Source: Geosporobacter ferrireducens (GTDB lineage Bacteria; Bacillota; Clostridia; Peptostreptococcales; Thermotaleaceae). From it: a stretch of 64,000 bases of DNA. The first letter of the stretch is position 1; each line of letters starts with the position of its first letter. The notes under the pieces are model-generated. The model was not told where the DNA came from and ran no database searches. It saw nothing but the letters and a program-made list of their open reading frames with translations. Of this stretch, positions 1 through 8,490 are shown one piece after another. The DNA lies in the NCBI RefSeq assembly GCF_001750685.1, contig NZ_CP017269.1:558001-622000 (forward strand), written 5' to 3'. A program made the translations under genes and the position numbers.

Positions 1-205
1 ATACTCTTAGCGTAGAAACAGTGACCATAGCAATCAAAACATATGGAAAAATACCTAAAGCCCAAGCAATCACAAGCGCTAATACATATCCTTCTATTGA
101 ACTGATCAGAAGTTTTAAGGAGTATTTTAAAATTGCTTCTTGTTTACTGTCTATATCCAGATGTTTTTTATATAATATTAATATCTTATTAATCAGTTTT
201 TCCAT
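1..205 (-). CDS. AgrB-like peptide-processing membrane protease, N-terminal part
   Basis: An open frame on the minus strand starts at ATG 205 behind GGAGGATTGCT and runs off the window edge. It gives about 68 residues: a basic N-terminus (MEKLINKILILYKKHLDID), a helix, then a hydrophobic stretch and the end TLRV. Length, charge pattern and the position where family members carry R-x-x-[SA]GG-x-H fit AgrB, the membrane cysteine protease that matures AgrD autoinducing peptides. The catalytic His and Cys lie outside the window, so this is an inference from the N-terminus only. A second AgrB lies at 35566-36150. Confidence 0.5.
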   Translation of the reverse strand, partial: MEKLINKILILYKKHLDIDSKQEAILKYSLKLLISSIEGYVLALVIAWALGIFPYVLIAMVTVSTLRV

Positions 206-386
206 AGCAATCCTCCAGCTGCTTTTAAGAATTCAGTTTATTTACTAAGCTGCAAATTAAGTTTTTATCATAAATCCTATAAAAAATTATACCATTTTTA
301 TCCGTTATTTGCATTACCACTTTATAACTATATTTACTTCATCTATGAATCTAATTTTATTTTCGTATACCGATTAGTTTGAGTTC

Positions 387-430
387 AAATATAATAAAGG
401 AAGCAGTGATCTGCTTCCTTTATTATATTT
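387..430. terminator. Rho-independent terminator, 20-bp perfect stem
   Basis: Arms at 387-406 and 411-430 are perfectly complementary around a TGAT loop, with AT-rich ends that give a U-tract on either strand. It lies just after the minus-strand PTS IIA gene and before the AgrB-like gene, so it most likely ends the HPr-IIA transcript. Confidence 0.8.
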
Positions 431-449
431 TGCAATTTTTCACAGTTTG

Positions 450-779
450 TTAAACTTCCACGCAATCATTTTTATTGTTTTCAAAGAAAGTTATATATAT
501 ATCAATCATTTCGCATACCAGTTGTTTAACTGTAATAGCATTCATCAAATGATCCTGGGCATGAATCATGAGAAGTGATATTTCCATTTTTTCCCCTCTG
601 GCTTCAGCCTGTATCAATTTTGTCTGTTCTTTATGGGCTAATTCCAGTTTTTCATCTCCTTGTTTAATGAGCTCCACGGCCTTCTCTATATATCCATTCT
701 TAGCAGGGGCAAGCGCCTCTAAAAAAAAGTTTCTCGCATCTCCGCTATAGGATATGATTGTAAATATAATCGTTTCCAT
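450..779 (-). CDS. PTS lactose/cellobiose-family IIA component
   Basis: 109 residues, the normal length of the helical, trimeric IIA of the lactose/chitobiose PTS family. It carries phosphate from HPr to the IIB subunit. The phosphorylation site is visible in MIHAQDHLM: His73 is the phosphoacceptor and Asp76 the metal-binding residue by family alignment. HPr is encoded just upstream (899-1165). The matching IIC (2199-3515) and IIB (6743-7051) are further along on the same strand, so the four parts are spread over at least two transcripts. The substrate cannot be read from IIA. The C-terminus is slightly longer than usual. Confidence 0.9.
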   Translation of the reverse strand: METIIFTIISYSGDARNFFLEALAPAKNGYIEKAVELIKQGDEKLELAHKEQTKLIQAEARGEKMEISLLMIHAQDHLMNAITVKQLVCEMIDIYITFFENNKNDCVEV

Positions 780-898
780 CTAAATTTTCCTCCTTTAGCT
801 ATATAATCTTGTACCATTATAATATCTTTCACAATATATAAAGGATGTCCCAATTATATTTTTAGTCAATTATTCAATGTATCCTCGCCATATTTTCA

Positions 899-1165
899 CT
901 ATTCTTTATCTAATACATTATTAAAAAAATCCAATATTTCCTTAACTGCATCGCTTTCATCTATTCCATCAACATGAATAATCAATTTATCTCCACTAAC
1001 TGCTGCCATTTGTAAAATACCCATAATACTTTTTCCATTTACGATGTTTCCATCTTTCTCAATTTTTATATCTGCTTCAAACTTTTGTGTAAGACGTACA
1101 AGCATGCTTGCAGGGCGCGCATGTAATCCGGCTTTACCTCTTACAACTACATCGATTGTCTTCAT
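899..1165 (-). CDS. ptsH: HPr phosphocarrier protein
   Basis: 88 residues. HPr relays phosphate from enzyme I to PTS IIA subunits. His15 in GLHARPAS is the phosphorylation site and Ser46 in GKSIMG is the HPr-kinase site. Both fall at the canonical numbers only if translation starts at ATG 1165. An in-frame GTG at 1177 is part of the AAGGTG Shine-Dalgarno and is rejected as the start. Having Ser46 suggests it can take part in catabolite repression rather than being a dedicated carrier. It sits in a PTS cluster just before IIA. No enzyme I gene is present in the window. Confidence 0.92.
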   Translation of the reverse strand: MKTIDVVVRGKAGLHARPASMLVRLTQKFEADIKIEKDGNIVNGKSIMGILQMAAVSGDKLIIHVDGIDESDAVKEILDFFNNVLDKE

Positions 1166-1335
1166 AGTATGTATCACCTTCTTCTCAGCAATAAAATCTT
1201 CTTCTCAAAAATGAAAGACAGCCTACATTCTTTTCGTAGCATTTCAAATGATTCATTCTCCTATGATCAAATCTATGCATAACTTATAGCAGTTTATTTT
1301 CATGATCCCTTTGCCTTTTGTATCATTACTGATAC

Positions 1336-1385
1336 AACTAAAAGTCGTAGAAAATCATTCACCCTCATTTCCACGACTTTTAGTT
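1336..1385 (-). terminator. Terminator after cutC
   Basis: AACTAAAAGTCGT at 1336-1348 pairs with its complement at 1373-1385. It follows the cutC stop on the minus strand and separates the glycosylasparaginase-IIC-cutC transcript from the HPr-IIA genes. Confidence 0.7.
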
Positions 1386-1445
1386 TGTGGCTAATATAGA
1401 TCTGCGCCTCTTAAATTGGACTTTAGATATCAACTAAAATATATT

Positions 1446-2141
1446 CTATTTGTTTCTTTCTTCAAGAACCTCGACAATGGAAACAATTCGTACTGCTTTT
1501 TCTTCAAGTATTGGTTTAAGAGGGGATCTTTCTTCACGGACAACCGTCCCGAAATGATATTGGCGACCTTTTGTTTTCTGGACAATATCGGCAATATTTT
1601 CGAAATTAAGACCGCCGCCCACCATAACCTCTATATGCTGTGCACTTTCCATCATTTTTTTTATCGTATCAATATTCATTGATATAGGACCTTTTCCTCC
1701 TGAAGTAAGAACGGTCTTTATCTGTGGATATTTTACTAATATTTTCATGCCGTATATTGGATTTGGCAGCTCATCGATCGCCCTGTGAAAGGTTACATCG
1801 ATGCCATCGCAAACCTTCAATAATTCTATCAAAGCTTCTTCGTCTATTTCATTTCTTTTATCTAAAATCCCAAATACGACACCATTAACCTTCAGACTTT
1901 TTGCAATCATAATATCTTCTTTCATTATTTCAATTTCTTCTTTCGTATACATAAAAGAATTGGCATGGGGCCTTATTATTACGTTTACTGGTATACTGAC
2001 ACCATTCACCACTCTTTTGATCAGAGCATAACTAGGAGTAAGTCCTCCTTCCGACAGTGCACTTACAAGCTCTATTCTATTCCCACCACAGTGTTGAATC
2101 TTAACGGCATCTTCTAACGTTGTTGCAATAATCTCTATCAT
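1446..2141 (-). CDS. cutC: CutC family protein
   Basis: 231 residues of the CutC TIM-barrel family. Recognisable family blocks are the start MIEIIATTLEDAVKIQ, GGNRIELVSALSEGG, VIIRPH near residue 58, VTFHRAID near 116 and VLTSGGKG near 144. The family was first tied to copper homeostasis in E. coli, but that role is disputed. Here the gene is the last in a transcript with glycosylasparaginase and a sugar PTS IIC, and nothing nearby handles metal. I infer a role in breaking down the imported glycoside rather than in copper handling. The copper assignment is by family name only. Confidence 0.85.
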   Translation of the reverse strand: MIEIIATTLEDAVKIQHCGGNRIELVSALSEGGLTPSYALIKRVVNGVSIPVNVIIRPHANSFMYTKEEIEIMKEDIMIAKSLKVNGVVFGILDKRNEIDEEALIELLKVCDGIDVTFHRAIDELPNPIYGMKILVKYPQIKTVLTSGGKGPISMNIDTIKKMMESAQHIEVMVGGGLNFENIADIVQKTKGRQYHFGTVVREERSPLKPILEEKAVRIVSIVEVLEERNK

Positions 2142-2198
2142 TTGTCTACTCCCGCACTCATAAAGATATTTTAAAAGTTGCTCTAAATAAACCGTATC

Positions 2199-3515
2199 TT
2201 ATGCTTTTTCTTCAGCACTTTCTTCTTCAAGCTGTTTGTTCTTATCCATCATAGATATAAACGGCCACCAGATGGCCATTACCATAAGAATATCTATTAT
2301 TTGCAAAACTGCACCCGACCAATGTCCCGTTACTAAAAATCCCTGTATAATCGGAGGTGTAGTCCATGGTATGATAACGCCTGTAGGCCTTGCAACGAGA
2401 TGGGTGGCCATAGCAAAATAGTTTACAATAGTAATCGCCGCAGGCCCTAAAATTAAAGGAATCATCATAAGAGGATTTAAAACGACCGGTAATCCAAACA
2501 TAATGGGTTCATTGATATTAAACAATCCTGGTGCAAGCGATAATTTTCCAAGTTCCTTATATTGTGTTGATTTAGCTTTGGCAATCAACACAAATACAAC
2601 AGCCAGTGTTGCACCTGCTCCACCAATCCAAATCAAATCAAAAAACTGTTCTGTAATAATGTTAGGTATTTCTCTTCCCATCTCAATAGCCGCCAAATTT
2701 TGCTCCTGCAGTGGCACCCAGAAGGGTCTTAAAATCCCGTTTACGATAGCACCGCCGTTAAGTCCGATACACCATAATAAAGAAATGGCAAATACAGTTC
2801 CAATTGCTCCAAGCAAATTATTCGCTACAAGTGCAGTCATAGGTGCTGCAACGATCTGATAGATAAATTCATGTATGTATTCATAGGGTGTCTGCAGAAA
2901 CACAAATCTTATAAATAACATAACTACCAAAATTATAAATCCTGGTACTAATGCCATGAATGCTTTTGTTACTGCCGGCGGAACACCCTCAGGCATTTTA
3001 ATAACCAATTTCTTCTTTATGAAATAGTTAAACAATTCTGTAGACACAATTGCTATGATTAATGCAACCAGTAAACCTTGAGTCCCATACCATCCGCCAA
3101 CCGTCATTACACGTGTTACTAAATGGCTGGAACCATCGATACTAATGGTCGTTGTAATAGGTGTTACCAGTATAAATGAAGCTATTCCCAGCAATGCAGC
3201 TGAAAATGCATCAATTTTATACTGCTGTGCCAGCTTATAAGAAATTGCTGCTGCAATATACAACGCCATAATATCATACGTTACTCTTTTTGGCAAAATG
3301 ATAAATTGATTAAAATCCGGACCAAATAATTTTGTTTGCAACTCTTCCCATCCGGGGACAGGGAAATCTTGAATAATGATGAAAAGTGACCCGATAATTA
3401 GAAAGGGCATAAAAGAAATAAATCCATCTCTTATTGCGGCTAAGTGTCTTTGAGAAGCCAATTTAGTAGCAAACGGCAATAATTTATTTTCTAAAAAATG
3501 TTGTACTCTACTCAT
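2199..3515 (-). CDS. PTS lactose/cellobiose-family IIC permease
   Basis: 438 residues with about ten membrane segments and the typical start MSRVQHFLENKLLPFATKLASQRHLAAIRDGF seen in CelB/ChbC-type IIC proteins (quoted in part: KLASQRHLAAIRDGF). The conserved NINEPIMFGLPVVLNP block near residues 345-360 marks the substrate-binding region of this family. It transports and phosphorylates a beta-glycoside-like sugar together with IIA and IIB. It lies 33 bp downstream of the glycosylasparaginase gene and upstream of cutC, which points to a GlcNAc-bearing substrate. The exact sugar is not readable. The acidic tail LEEESAEEK is cytoplasmic. Confidence 0.92.
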   Translation of the reverse strand: MSRVQHFLENKLLPFATKLASQRHLAAIRDGFISFMPFLIIGSLFIIIQDFPVPGWEELQTKLFGPDFNQFIILPKRVTYDIMALYIAAAISYKLAQQYKIDAFSAALLGIASFILVTPITTTISIDGSSHLVTRVMTVGGWYGTQGLLVALIIAIVSTELFNYFIKKKLVIKMPEGVPPAVTKAFMALVPGFIILVVMLFIRFVFLQTPYEYIHEFIYQIVAAPMTALVANNLLGAIGTVFAISLLWCIGLNGGAIVNGILRPFWVPLQEQNLAAIEMGREIPNIITEQFFDLIWIGGAGATLAVVFVLIAKAKSTQYKELGKLSLAPGLFNINEPIMFGLPVVLNPLMMIPLILGPAAITIVNYFAMATHLVARPTGVIIPWTTPPIIQGFLVTGHWSGAVLQIIDILMVMAIWWPFISMMDKNKQLEEESAEEKA

Positions 3516-3548
3516 ATCTGAACCTCACTCCTCTCATTGCATTACAGC

Positions 3549-4496
3549 TTACACAGTTTTTTCAATTCTTCTCTGGTATACATCCAGCCATTCCTTTGCA
3601 GCTTCTTCGTATTCAGTTTTATTCCCTGCGGGTTTTGCAATATAAACCTTTGCCGCTGCTGTATTTGTCGCAGCAACGAATGAGAATTCAACATTTGTTC
3701 CCACGCCCCATTCCCCTATATTATTCATGCATACAACGGAAATCGCACCCGCCTTTCCCCTCCTTTCAGATAATTTTCTGCTGAATGCATTCACAGTTTT
3801 TTCCGCTGCTTCTTGTGGATGAAACCCCTCACCCATTAACCGTACAATTTCATAAGATAAGCAGCCTTTCATAATATCTTCACCTAAACCAGTTGCACAG
3901 GTACCTCCTATTTTGCTATCAACATAAAACCCTGACCCCGATAGCGGTGAATCTCCAACACGGCCCCTTTTTTTCATAAACAATCCGCTGGTTGAGGTAG
4001 CAGCTGTCATATGACGATCTTTGTCAAGACAAATCATTCCAACAGTATCATGTCCATCATAAGGGTTGAGGTTTTTTTCTTTGATTTCTTGTATACGGCT
4101 TTCCCACATCTTTTTTGCTCTATCCGTTAACATATTTTGTTTTTCAAAGCCATGTTTACAAGCATATTCTTCTGCACCAGTACCAACTAAAAATACATTA
4201 AATCTGTCTTTACTTAATCTTCGTGCAATTGAAACAGGATTTTTAAAATCCTTTATTCCTGCAACTGCACCAATAGACAATGTATGTCCATCCATGTACG
4301 CTGCATCTAACTCAACCTCGCAAACCTCATTGGGCAATCCACCGTAACCAACTGATTTATAAAAAGGATAATCTTCAACCATCCTAATAGCCTTTTCTAT
4401 CGCATCACCAGATGCACCACCTTTGCTTAACATATCCGAAGCATGTTGTACTCCTTCTAAAGCCATACGCCATGTCCCTATGATTCCCCAGCCCAT
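3549..4496 (-). CDS. N4-(beta-N-acetylglucosaminyl)-L-asparaginase (Ntn hydrolase)
   Basis: 315 residues of the glycosylasparaginase/isoaspartyl-peptidase family. The precursor cleaves itself before Thr151 in DGHDTVGM, which becomes the nucleophile. GDSPLSGSGFY and GGTCATGLGED downstream are family substrate-pocket blocks. There is no signal peptide (MGWGIIGTWRMALEG), so it is cytoplasmic. The enzyme splits GlcNAc-asparagine. As the first gene after a LicR-type promoter and just before a PTS IIC, it probably acts on an imported (perhaps 6-phosphorylated) GlcNAc-Asn. The start has AAGGAAG at good spacing. Confidence 0.88.
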   Translation of the reverse strand: MGWGIIGTWRMALEGVQHASDMLSKGGASGDAIEKAIRMVEDYPFYKSVGYGGLPNEVCEVELDAAYMDGHTLSIGAVAGIKDFKNPVSIARRLSKDRFNVFLVGTGAEEYACKHGFEKQNMLTDRAKKMWESRIQEIKEKNLNPYDGHDTVGMICLDKDRHMTAATSTSGLFMKKRGRVGDSPLSGSGFYVDSKIGGTCATGLGEDIMKGCLSYEIVRLMGEGFHPQEAAEKTVNAFSRKLSERRGKAGAISVVCMNNIGEWGVGTNVEFSFVAATNTAAAKVYIAKPAGNKTEYEEAAKEWLDVYQRRIEKTV

Positions 4497-4560
4497 ACAA
4501 TCTTCCTTTCCCGGTCATTTTTCTTTTTGCTGATATCCTACATCTCATTTGTATAATTTT

Positions 4561-4616
4561 ATTTTATTTAATAACAATTCCCTGCTCAAATAACTATTTT
4601 CCTACCGGTTAGGAAG
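4561..4616 (-). promoter_or_regulatory. Promoter with inverted-repeat operator for the asparaginase-IIC-cutC unit
   Basis: On the minus strand: inverted repeat TTTCCT-N7-AGGAA read on plus at 4598-4616, then 8 nt, -35 TTGAGC (4584-4589), 17 nt, -10 TAAAAT (4561-4566). The arrangement is the same as the promoter at 7244-7299, including the 8-nt and 17-nt spacings. The repeat centre lies near -53, an activator position, so the LicR-type protein in the cluster is the likely binder. Confidence 0.75.
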
Positions 4617-4633
4617 ACAGCATAAAACATTTT

Positions 4634-4677
4634 CAATAAAAAATCCTTAGAGCATACTGTTAATAGCCCTAAGGATT
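4634..4677 (-). terminator. Terminator after the licR-type regulator
   Basis: AATCCTTAG at 4642-4650 pairs with CTAAGGATT at 4669-4677 and is followed on the minus strand by TTTTTTATTG. It ends the IIB-regulator transcript before the next promoter. Confidence 0.8.
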
Positions 4678-4688
4678 ATATAAATCCT

Positions 4689-6617
4689 TTACATGCCGTC
4701 CTCGTAAGGTAATCTAGTTATATTATGCTTGAAACTATCAAAATTAGATGACATTACAAGGTTATTCACCGCTTTGCTGTCATCTAGTATTGCAGCAATA
4801 TGATTGATCAATTCATTTAACATCTTTCTTTCTCCTCGCTTTACTGCACTCATCAAGATAAGCTGAACTTTATGAGTTCCCCACCGCATAGGCTTTTTTA
4901 ATATAGCGACAGAAAACACAGTTTGAAAGGCATTCAGCTCTACTGCATGAGGTAATGCAACTAAATTTCCGAAGGAAGTGGATGCAATTAACTCTCTTTC
5001 TATTACTAAGGCTTTATAATTTGCTGGAACTATTTTTGCCTCTTGTAATTTCTCCGCCATAAAGCTTATGGCCTCAAACTCGTTTTCAAAAGTATCTTTT
5101 AAATAAAAGAACTGAGGAATAAAATATTTTTCCATTGTTGGGCATTTTATCAACAGTTGATGTTTTATTAATCGATCGATATTTTTCATATCCTTTTCTG
5201 TTAAAAAAGCTGATAGGACCAGTATCGGAATATCAGTAAAATGGCCTAATTTAACAGTAGTGAATATATAATCAACTTGTTTTTTTTCGATCTTCTCTAC
5301 ATTTGCAATTGAATATATTTCAACAACTTTGATACTATCTGCATACAACCTGTTTATCTTATGCAAAAGAATATTAGAAGCAGTATATCCGGTAGGGCAA
5401 ACTAATGCCACTTTCAACATCTTATCCATATTAAAATTTCTTTCATAGGATGCACCAAAATGTAATGCAATAAATCCTATTTCGCTTTCTTCAATCTCTT
5501 CAATCTCTAGATCCATCTTTTCATAAAATTTTTTACAGACAAACACGGCAATTTCAAATATGATAGGATACTCTAATTTCAAGTCCCCTAAAAGAATATT
5601 CCTCATAGGGGCTTTCTTTTCCAGTCTTTCATGCATCAACTTCATATGTATAGTTAGTCCAACAATCAGTTCTTCATCATCGATAAAATTGATACCAAAT
5701 TCTTCATACGTATCAAGAATGATGCTTTCCATAATCTTTATATACTCAATAGGAAAATTCTTATATAGCTCTATTTTGTTTATATTGTCTATCCTCAGTA
5801 CCCTTTTTTCTATTAATAAAATTCCTATGTATGCTATTTCTTCTTTTGGGAAATCAATGTCAAATTCTTTTTTAATATTATTGCAGATATCTGTAGCTAC
5901 CCTATATTCTGCACTATTACTTTCGATCAAAACGCAGTTTTGCAGTATATTATTTTTCTCTATTCGCTCCATCGCAATAGCCATATGAATAATCAAGTTT
6001 ATAATGCCAATATCTCTTATCTGATATTTATTTCTATCCAGCGCGGATATAATTATATATTTCAATTTCATCAAATCATATGGAAAATAGGCTTCATATC
6101 TTTTTAAATCCAGAAAATTTTCTTTTAATTCTTCATGTAACAGCTTGCTAAACAAAAAACGCTTATCTTTCTCTTCCCCTAAAAGGTGGAATTTATTTGC
6201 CTTTTTTCTAAGAATCAGCTGACTGTTTTTTTTGCAAAGCAGACTTGATAGAGCTTTAAGATCTTTTTCTATCGTTACTTCACTTACATGGATTTCATCT
6301 GCCACCTCAAAAACGTCCAGTTTATTTTTAAACATTAGTAGTTTTTTTAATAAATAATTAACCCTATCACATTGTTCTATGGGCATATTTACACTATGTA
6401 AAACTTTTTTTATTACTTTTTCTGCAGACTGCGGTATGTAATACCCTTTATTGTTAGCATAAATAATTGTATTATTGACATTGATCATTTTTATGTCCAT
6501 TCTAATTGTTCTGGCTGTTACAGAGAAAAAAAGTGCCAATTCTTTTCCTGTAACGGTTTTTCTTTTATTCCATATATACTTTATAATTTCTTTTTGCCTA
6601 TTGATTAAATTCGTCAA
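4689..6617 (-). CDS. PRD-containing transcriptional activator, LicR/BglG type
   Basis: 642 residues from TTG 6617, which has GGGAGG eight bases upstream. The in-frame ATG at 6656 has no such site. Order of domains: two N-terminal helix-turn-helix units (residues about 1-160), two PRD domains (about 170-390) with histidines such as in IIHMAIAME and LTIHMKLMH, a IIB-like domain with the Cys in ALVCPTGYTASN (about 405-490), and a C-terminal IIA-like domain with the His in LVALPHAVE. PTS phosphorylation of these sites controls such activators. It is transcribed behind the IIB gene and probably activates both local promoters. Confidence 0.88.
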   Translation of the reverse strand: MTNLINRQKEIIKYIWNKRKTVTGKELALFFSVTARTIRMDIKMINVNNTIIYANNKGYYIPQSAEKVIKKVLHSVNMPIEQCDRVNYLLKKLLMFKNKLDVFEVADEIHVSEVTIEKDLKALSSLLCKKNSQLILRKKANKFHLLGEEKDKRFLFSKLLHEELKENFLDLKRYEAYFPYDLMKLKYIIISALDRNKYQIRDIGIINLIIHMAIAMERIEKNNILQNCVLIESNSAEYRVATDICNNIKKEFDIDFPKEEIAYIGILLIEKRVLRIDNINKIELYKNFPIEYIKIMESIILDTYEEFGINFIDDEELIVGLTIHMKLMHERLEKKAPMRNILLGDLKLEYPIIFEIAVFVCKKFYEKMDLEIEEIEESEIGFIALHFGASYERNFNMDKMLKVALVCPTGYTASNILLHKINRLYADSIKVVEIYSIANVEKIEKKQVDYIFTTVKLGHFTDIPILVLSAFLTEKDMKNIDRLIKHQLLIKCPTMEKYFIPQFFYLKDTFENEFEAISFMAEKLQEAKIVPANYKALVIERELIASTSFGNLVALPHAVELNAFQTVFSVAILKKPMRWGTHKVQLILMSAVKRGERKMLNELINHIAAILDDSKAVNNLVMSSNFDSFKHNITRLPYEDGM

Positions 6618-6742
6618 GTTGAATACCTCCCGTTTTATGGGATCATAATGCCTCATTCGTGTCCAGTATTTTCTATGTTTATAAAAATGGCTTAAAAACC
6701 TATCTTCAACGTTATAAGATTTTTAAGCACATTTCAACGGAA

Positions 6743-7051
6743 TTATTTATTTTGTATAAGCTCTAAAGCCATATCTAATACGGCTTTTGCATTCATAAGT
6801 CCATAAACGACACTATCGATAACCGCAGCTGGTATTCCTTTTGGATCAGTTATTTTTTTCACTTCATTCAAGGCGTATCTGGCTTGAGGTCCTAATAATA
6901 CCACATCAACGCTGTCCAAAACATCATGGATTTCTGATGCTGCATAAGCATCAATATCTAACACCAAATTTCTTTCCTCTGCAACCTTCTTCATTTTGTT
7001 AACTAATAAACTGGTTGACATGCCTGCGTAACAAATTAAAACAATTTTCAT
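6743..7051 (-). CDS. PTS lactose/cellobiose-family IIB component
   Basis: 102 residues. It passes phosphate from IIA to the sugar at IIC. Cys7 in ICYAGMSTS is the phosphorylated cysteine at the P-loop. The LLGPQARYAL block near residue 53 is typical for the family. The start follows AAAAGGGGGTTGGGGGC. It is the first gene after the operator-promoter at 7244-7299 and precedes the regulator by about 125 bp, so the sugar-specific subunits are split between two co-controlled transcripts. Confidence 0.93.
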   Translation of the reverse strand: MKIVLICYAGMSTSLLVNKMKKVAEERNLVLDIDAYAASEIHDVLDSVDVVLLGPQARYALNEVKKITDPKGIPAAVIDSVVYGLMNAKAVLDMALELIQNK

Positions 7052-7243
7052 GCCCCCAACCCCCTTTTATTTCTTAATTGTATTTAATCTCTCTCTTTGT
7101 TACACTAAGATCCGCACGAAATATCTTTTTCTTTCAATAGACTAGTAGAACAAAACTTTCCTTTGATATATCTATAAGTAAGCTTTCTTAGTACATATAA
7201 CGTAAATCATGAAGTTATCCATAATTTTCCCTATGTGTTATTA

Positions 7244-7299
7244 ATGGTACAATATTTATCATTGCGTTTCAAATAAATAATTTCCTTTCAATTAGGAAA
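7244..7299 (-). promoter_or_regulatory. Promoter with inverted-repeat operator for the IIB-regulator unit
   Basis: Inverted repeat TTTCCTTTCAATTAGGAAA at 7281-7299, then 8 nt, -35 TTGAAA (7267-7272), 17 nt, -10 TACCAT (7244-7249) on the minus strand. It matches the element at 4561-4616 in both sequence and spacing. A leader of about 185 nt follows before the IIB start, in which I see no clear riboswitch. Confidence 0.75.
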
Positions 7300-7355
7300 T
7301 TTCATTCGATATAATTGTGCATCACCCATAACAAGCGTAAAAAGAGCAACCCCAA

Positions 7356-7584
7356 CTAAAAGGTCTTTTCAAACCTGGTTATATAAATACCTTTTTCAAT
7401 TTCAGTCTCCCCAGTTTGATGATACCCTTTCTTCAAATATAGACTTACTGCAGGTCTGTTCTCTTCTCCTGTAGCTACAATGATTTTCGTTATATTCTCA
7501 TTCTTTATCAAATTCGTTAGCAAGATTGATCAGCGCTTGCTCACACACTCTATAGATTGTCCAATCCAAGCACCACCATTCAAA
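7356..7584 (-). pseudogene. Broken GNAT acetyltransferase, C-terminal remnant
   Basis: No full frame remains, but two overlapping frames give acetyltransferase C-terminal sequence. The first reads FEWWCLDWTIYRVCEQALIN then LANEFDKE and stops. The second reads IIVATGEENRPAVSLYLKKG, then YHQTGETEIEKGIY, ending at a TAG at 7356-7358. The N-x-x-A-x-x-LY-x-K-x-G-[FY] pattern is the GNAT acetyl-CoA region. One frameshift near 7520 separates them, and the N-terminal half of the gene is missing. Confidence 0.65.
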
Positions 7585-7585
7585 T

Positions 7586-8152
7586 CTAAATCTCTCTATT
7601 GTTCCTAACTCTTACAAGGATATCCTCTCGAATTCCATCATTATCCGCAACAGGAATATGCTTTGTATTATAGTACTCTATCACATCAATAATTTTTACA
7701 CCTAGCTCAGAAAGCGTCTTCATAATACCTTCTACCGTATAACCCATGAATTCATGGGTTTTACCTTTACACGTACCCACAATAATTGCTTTTTTATTTG
7801 TCGATAGGCGGCTTCTCCAACCATTGCTATAATCGTTTAAACAAAAAGTCCTATCTAACAAAGCCTTCATTTGTGCAGTCATATTATAATTATAAGAGGG
7901 TGAAGCAAATATATATCCATCTACGATCTTCATCTGTTCAATGATTTTAGTTATGTCATCTTGAATGTTGCAAGTTCCTGCTTTGATACAGTATTCGCAG
8001 CCATAGCAGGTTGCAATATTCTTACTGTCTAAATAATATTTTTCTACGTCGATATTTTTCTCATTTAATCCCCTAATGATATAATCCGTCAGTAACTCCG
8101 TGTTTTTTCCTCTTCTAGGGCTACCTATCACCGCTATCCATCTTTCACCCAT
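7586..8152 (-). CDS. NADPH-dependent FMN reductase / flavodoxin-fold protein
   Basis: 188 residues. The flavodoxin-like fold starts with AVIGSPRRGKNTELL, the phosphate loop for FMN. Cys residues in CYGCEYCIKAGTC (about 49-61) resemble the compact motif of iron-sulfur flavoproteins, though in many relatives they are only redox thiols. SPSYNYNMTAQMKALLDR near 84-101 is the second FMN loop. It likely transfers electrons to a small acceptor; which one is unknown. GGGGGGATAAA precedes the start. Its neighbours are a pseudogene and a cell-wall gene, so context does not help. Confidence 0.8.
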   Translation of the reverse strand: MGERWIAVIGSPRRGKNTELLTDYIIRGLNEKNIDVEKYYLDSKNIATCYGCEYCIKAGTCNIQDDITKIIEQMKIVDGYIFASPSYNYNMTAQMKALLDRTFCLNDYSNGWRSRLSTNKKAIIVGTCKGKTHEFMGYTVEGIMKTLSELGVKIIDVIEYYNTKHIPVADNDGIREDILVRVRNNREI

Positions 8153-8423
8153 TTTATCCCCCCTAAGCTTTTAAAAATCTTCTTCACGTCTCAATATAGC
8201 ATTGTAGTCATTTGAAGTTTCCAGAAGTCATCCTAGATATTGGCCCCGTTTCTAATATTTTACTATTCATACGCTCTATAGTCAAAACCCTATCCTCACA
8301 TTGTTGTAAGGACAGGGTTCGCATATTCTTATCAAGCTACTGATCCTATGCCAGTTGTCCGTTGAACGGATATAATTCATTAAGACGATAAATTTTTGAC
8401 TAAAAGCTCATTTAACTTCTCAT
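8153..8423. other. Intergenic stretch with one imperfect hairpin
   Basis: No open frame with a ribosome site is visible. AACCCTATCCT (8286-8296) and AGGACAGGGTT (8309-8319) form a stem with one mismatch, followed on the minus strand by a short TTTT. It could be a weak terminator but no gene ends next to it. Confidence 0.35.
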
Positions 8424-8460
8424 AAATAAAAGCCTATCATCTTCTGATAAGCTTTTATTT
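8424..8460 (-). terminator. Terminator after the D,D-carboxypeptidase gene
   Basis: AAATAAAAGC (8424-8433) pairs with GCTTTTATTT (8451-8460), with an inner TATCA/TGATA stem and a TCTTC loop. It lies 30 bp past the stop of the gene ending at 8491. Confidence 0.8.
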
Positions 8461-8490
8461 ATCAATTTGAATATTTGCTGATACCAAATT

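Noticed and set aside
1446-2141. Copper homeostasis role for CutC
   Set aside because: No copper genes are nearby, and the operon is one for a sugar-linked substrate.
5560-5988. 142-codon plus-strand frame inside the LicR-type gene
   Set aside because: It is antisense to a well-supported gene, has no ribosome site and shows the hydrophobic bias of an antisense frame.
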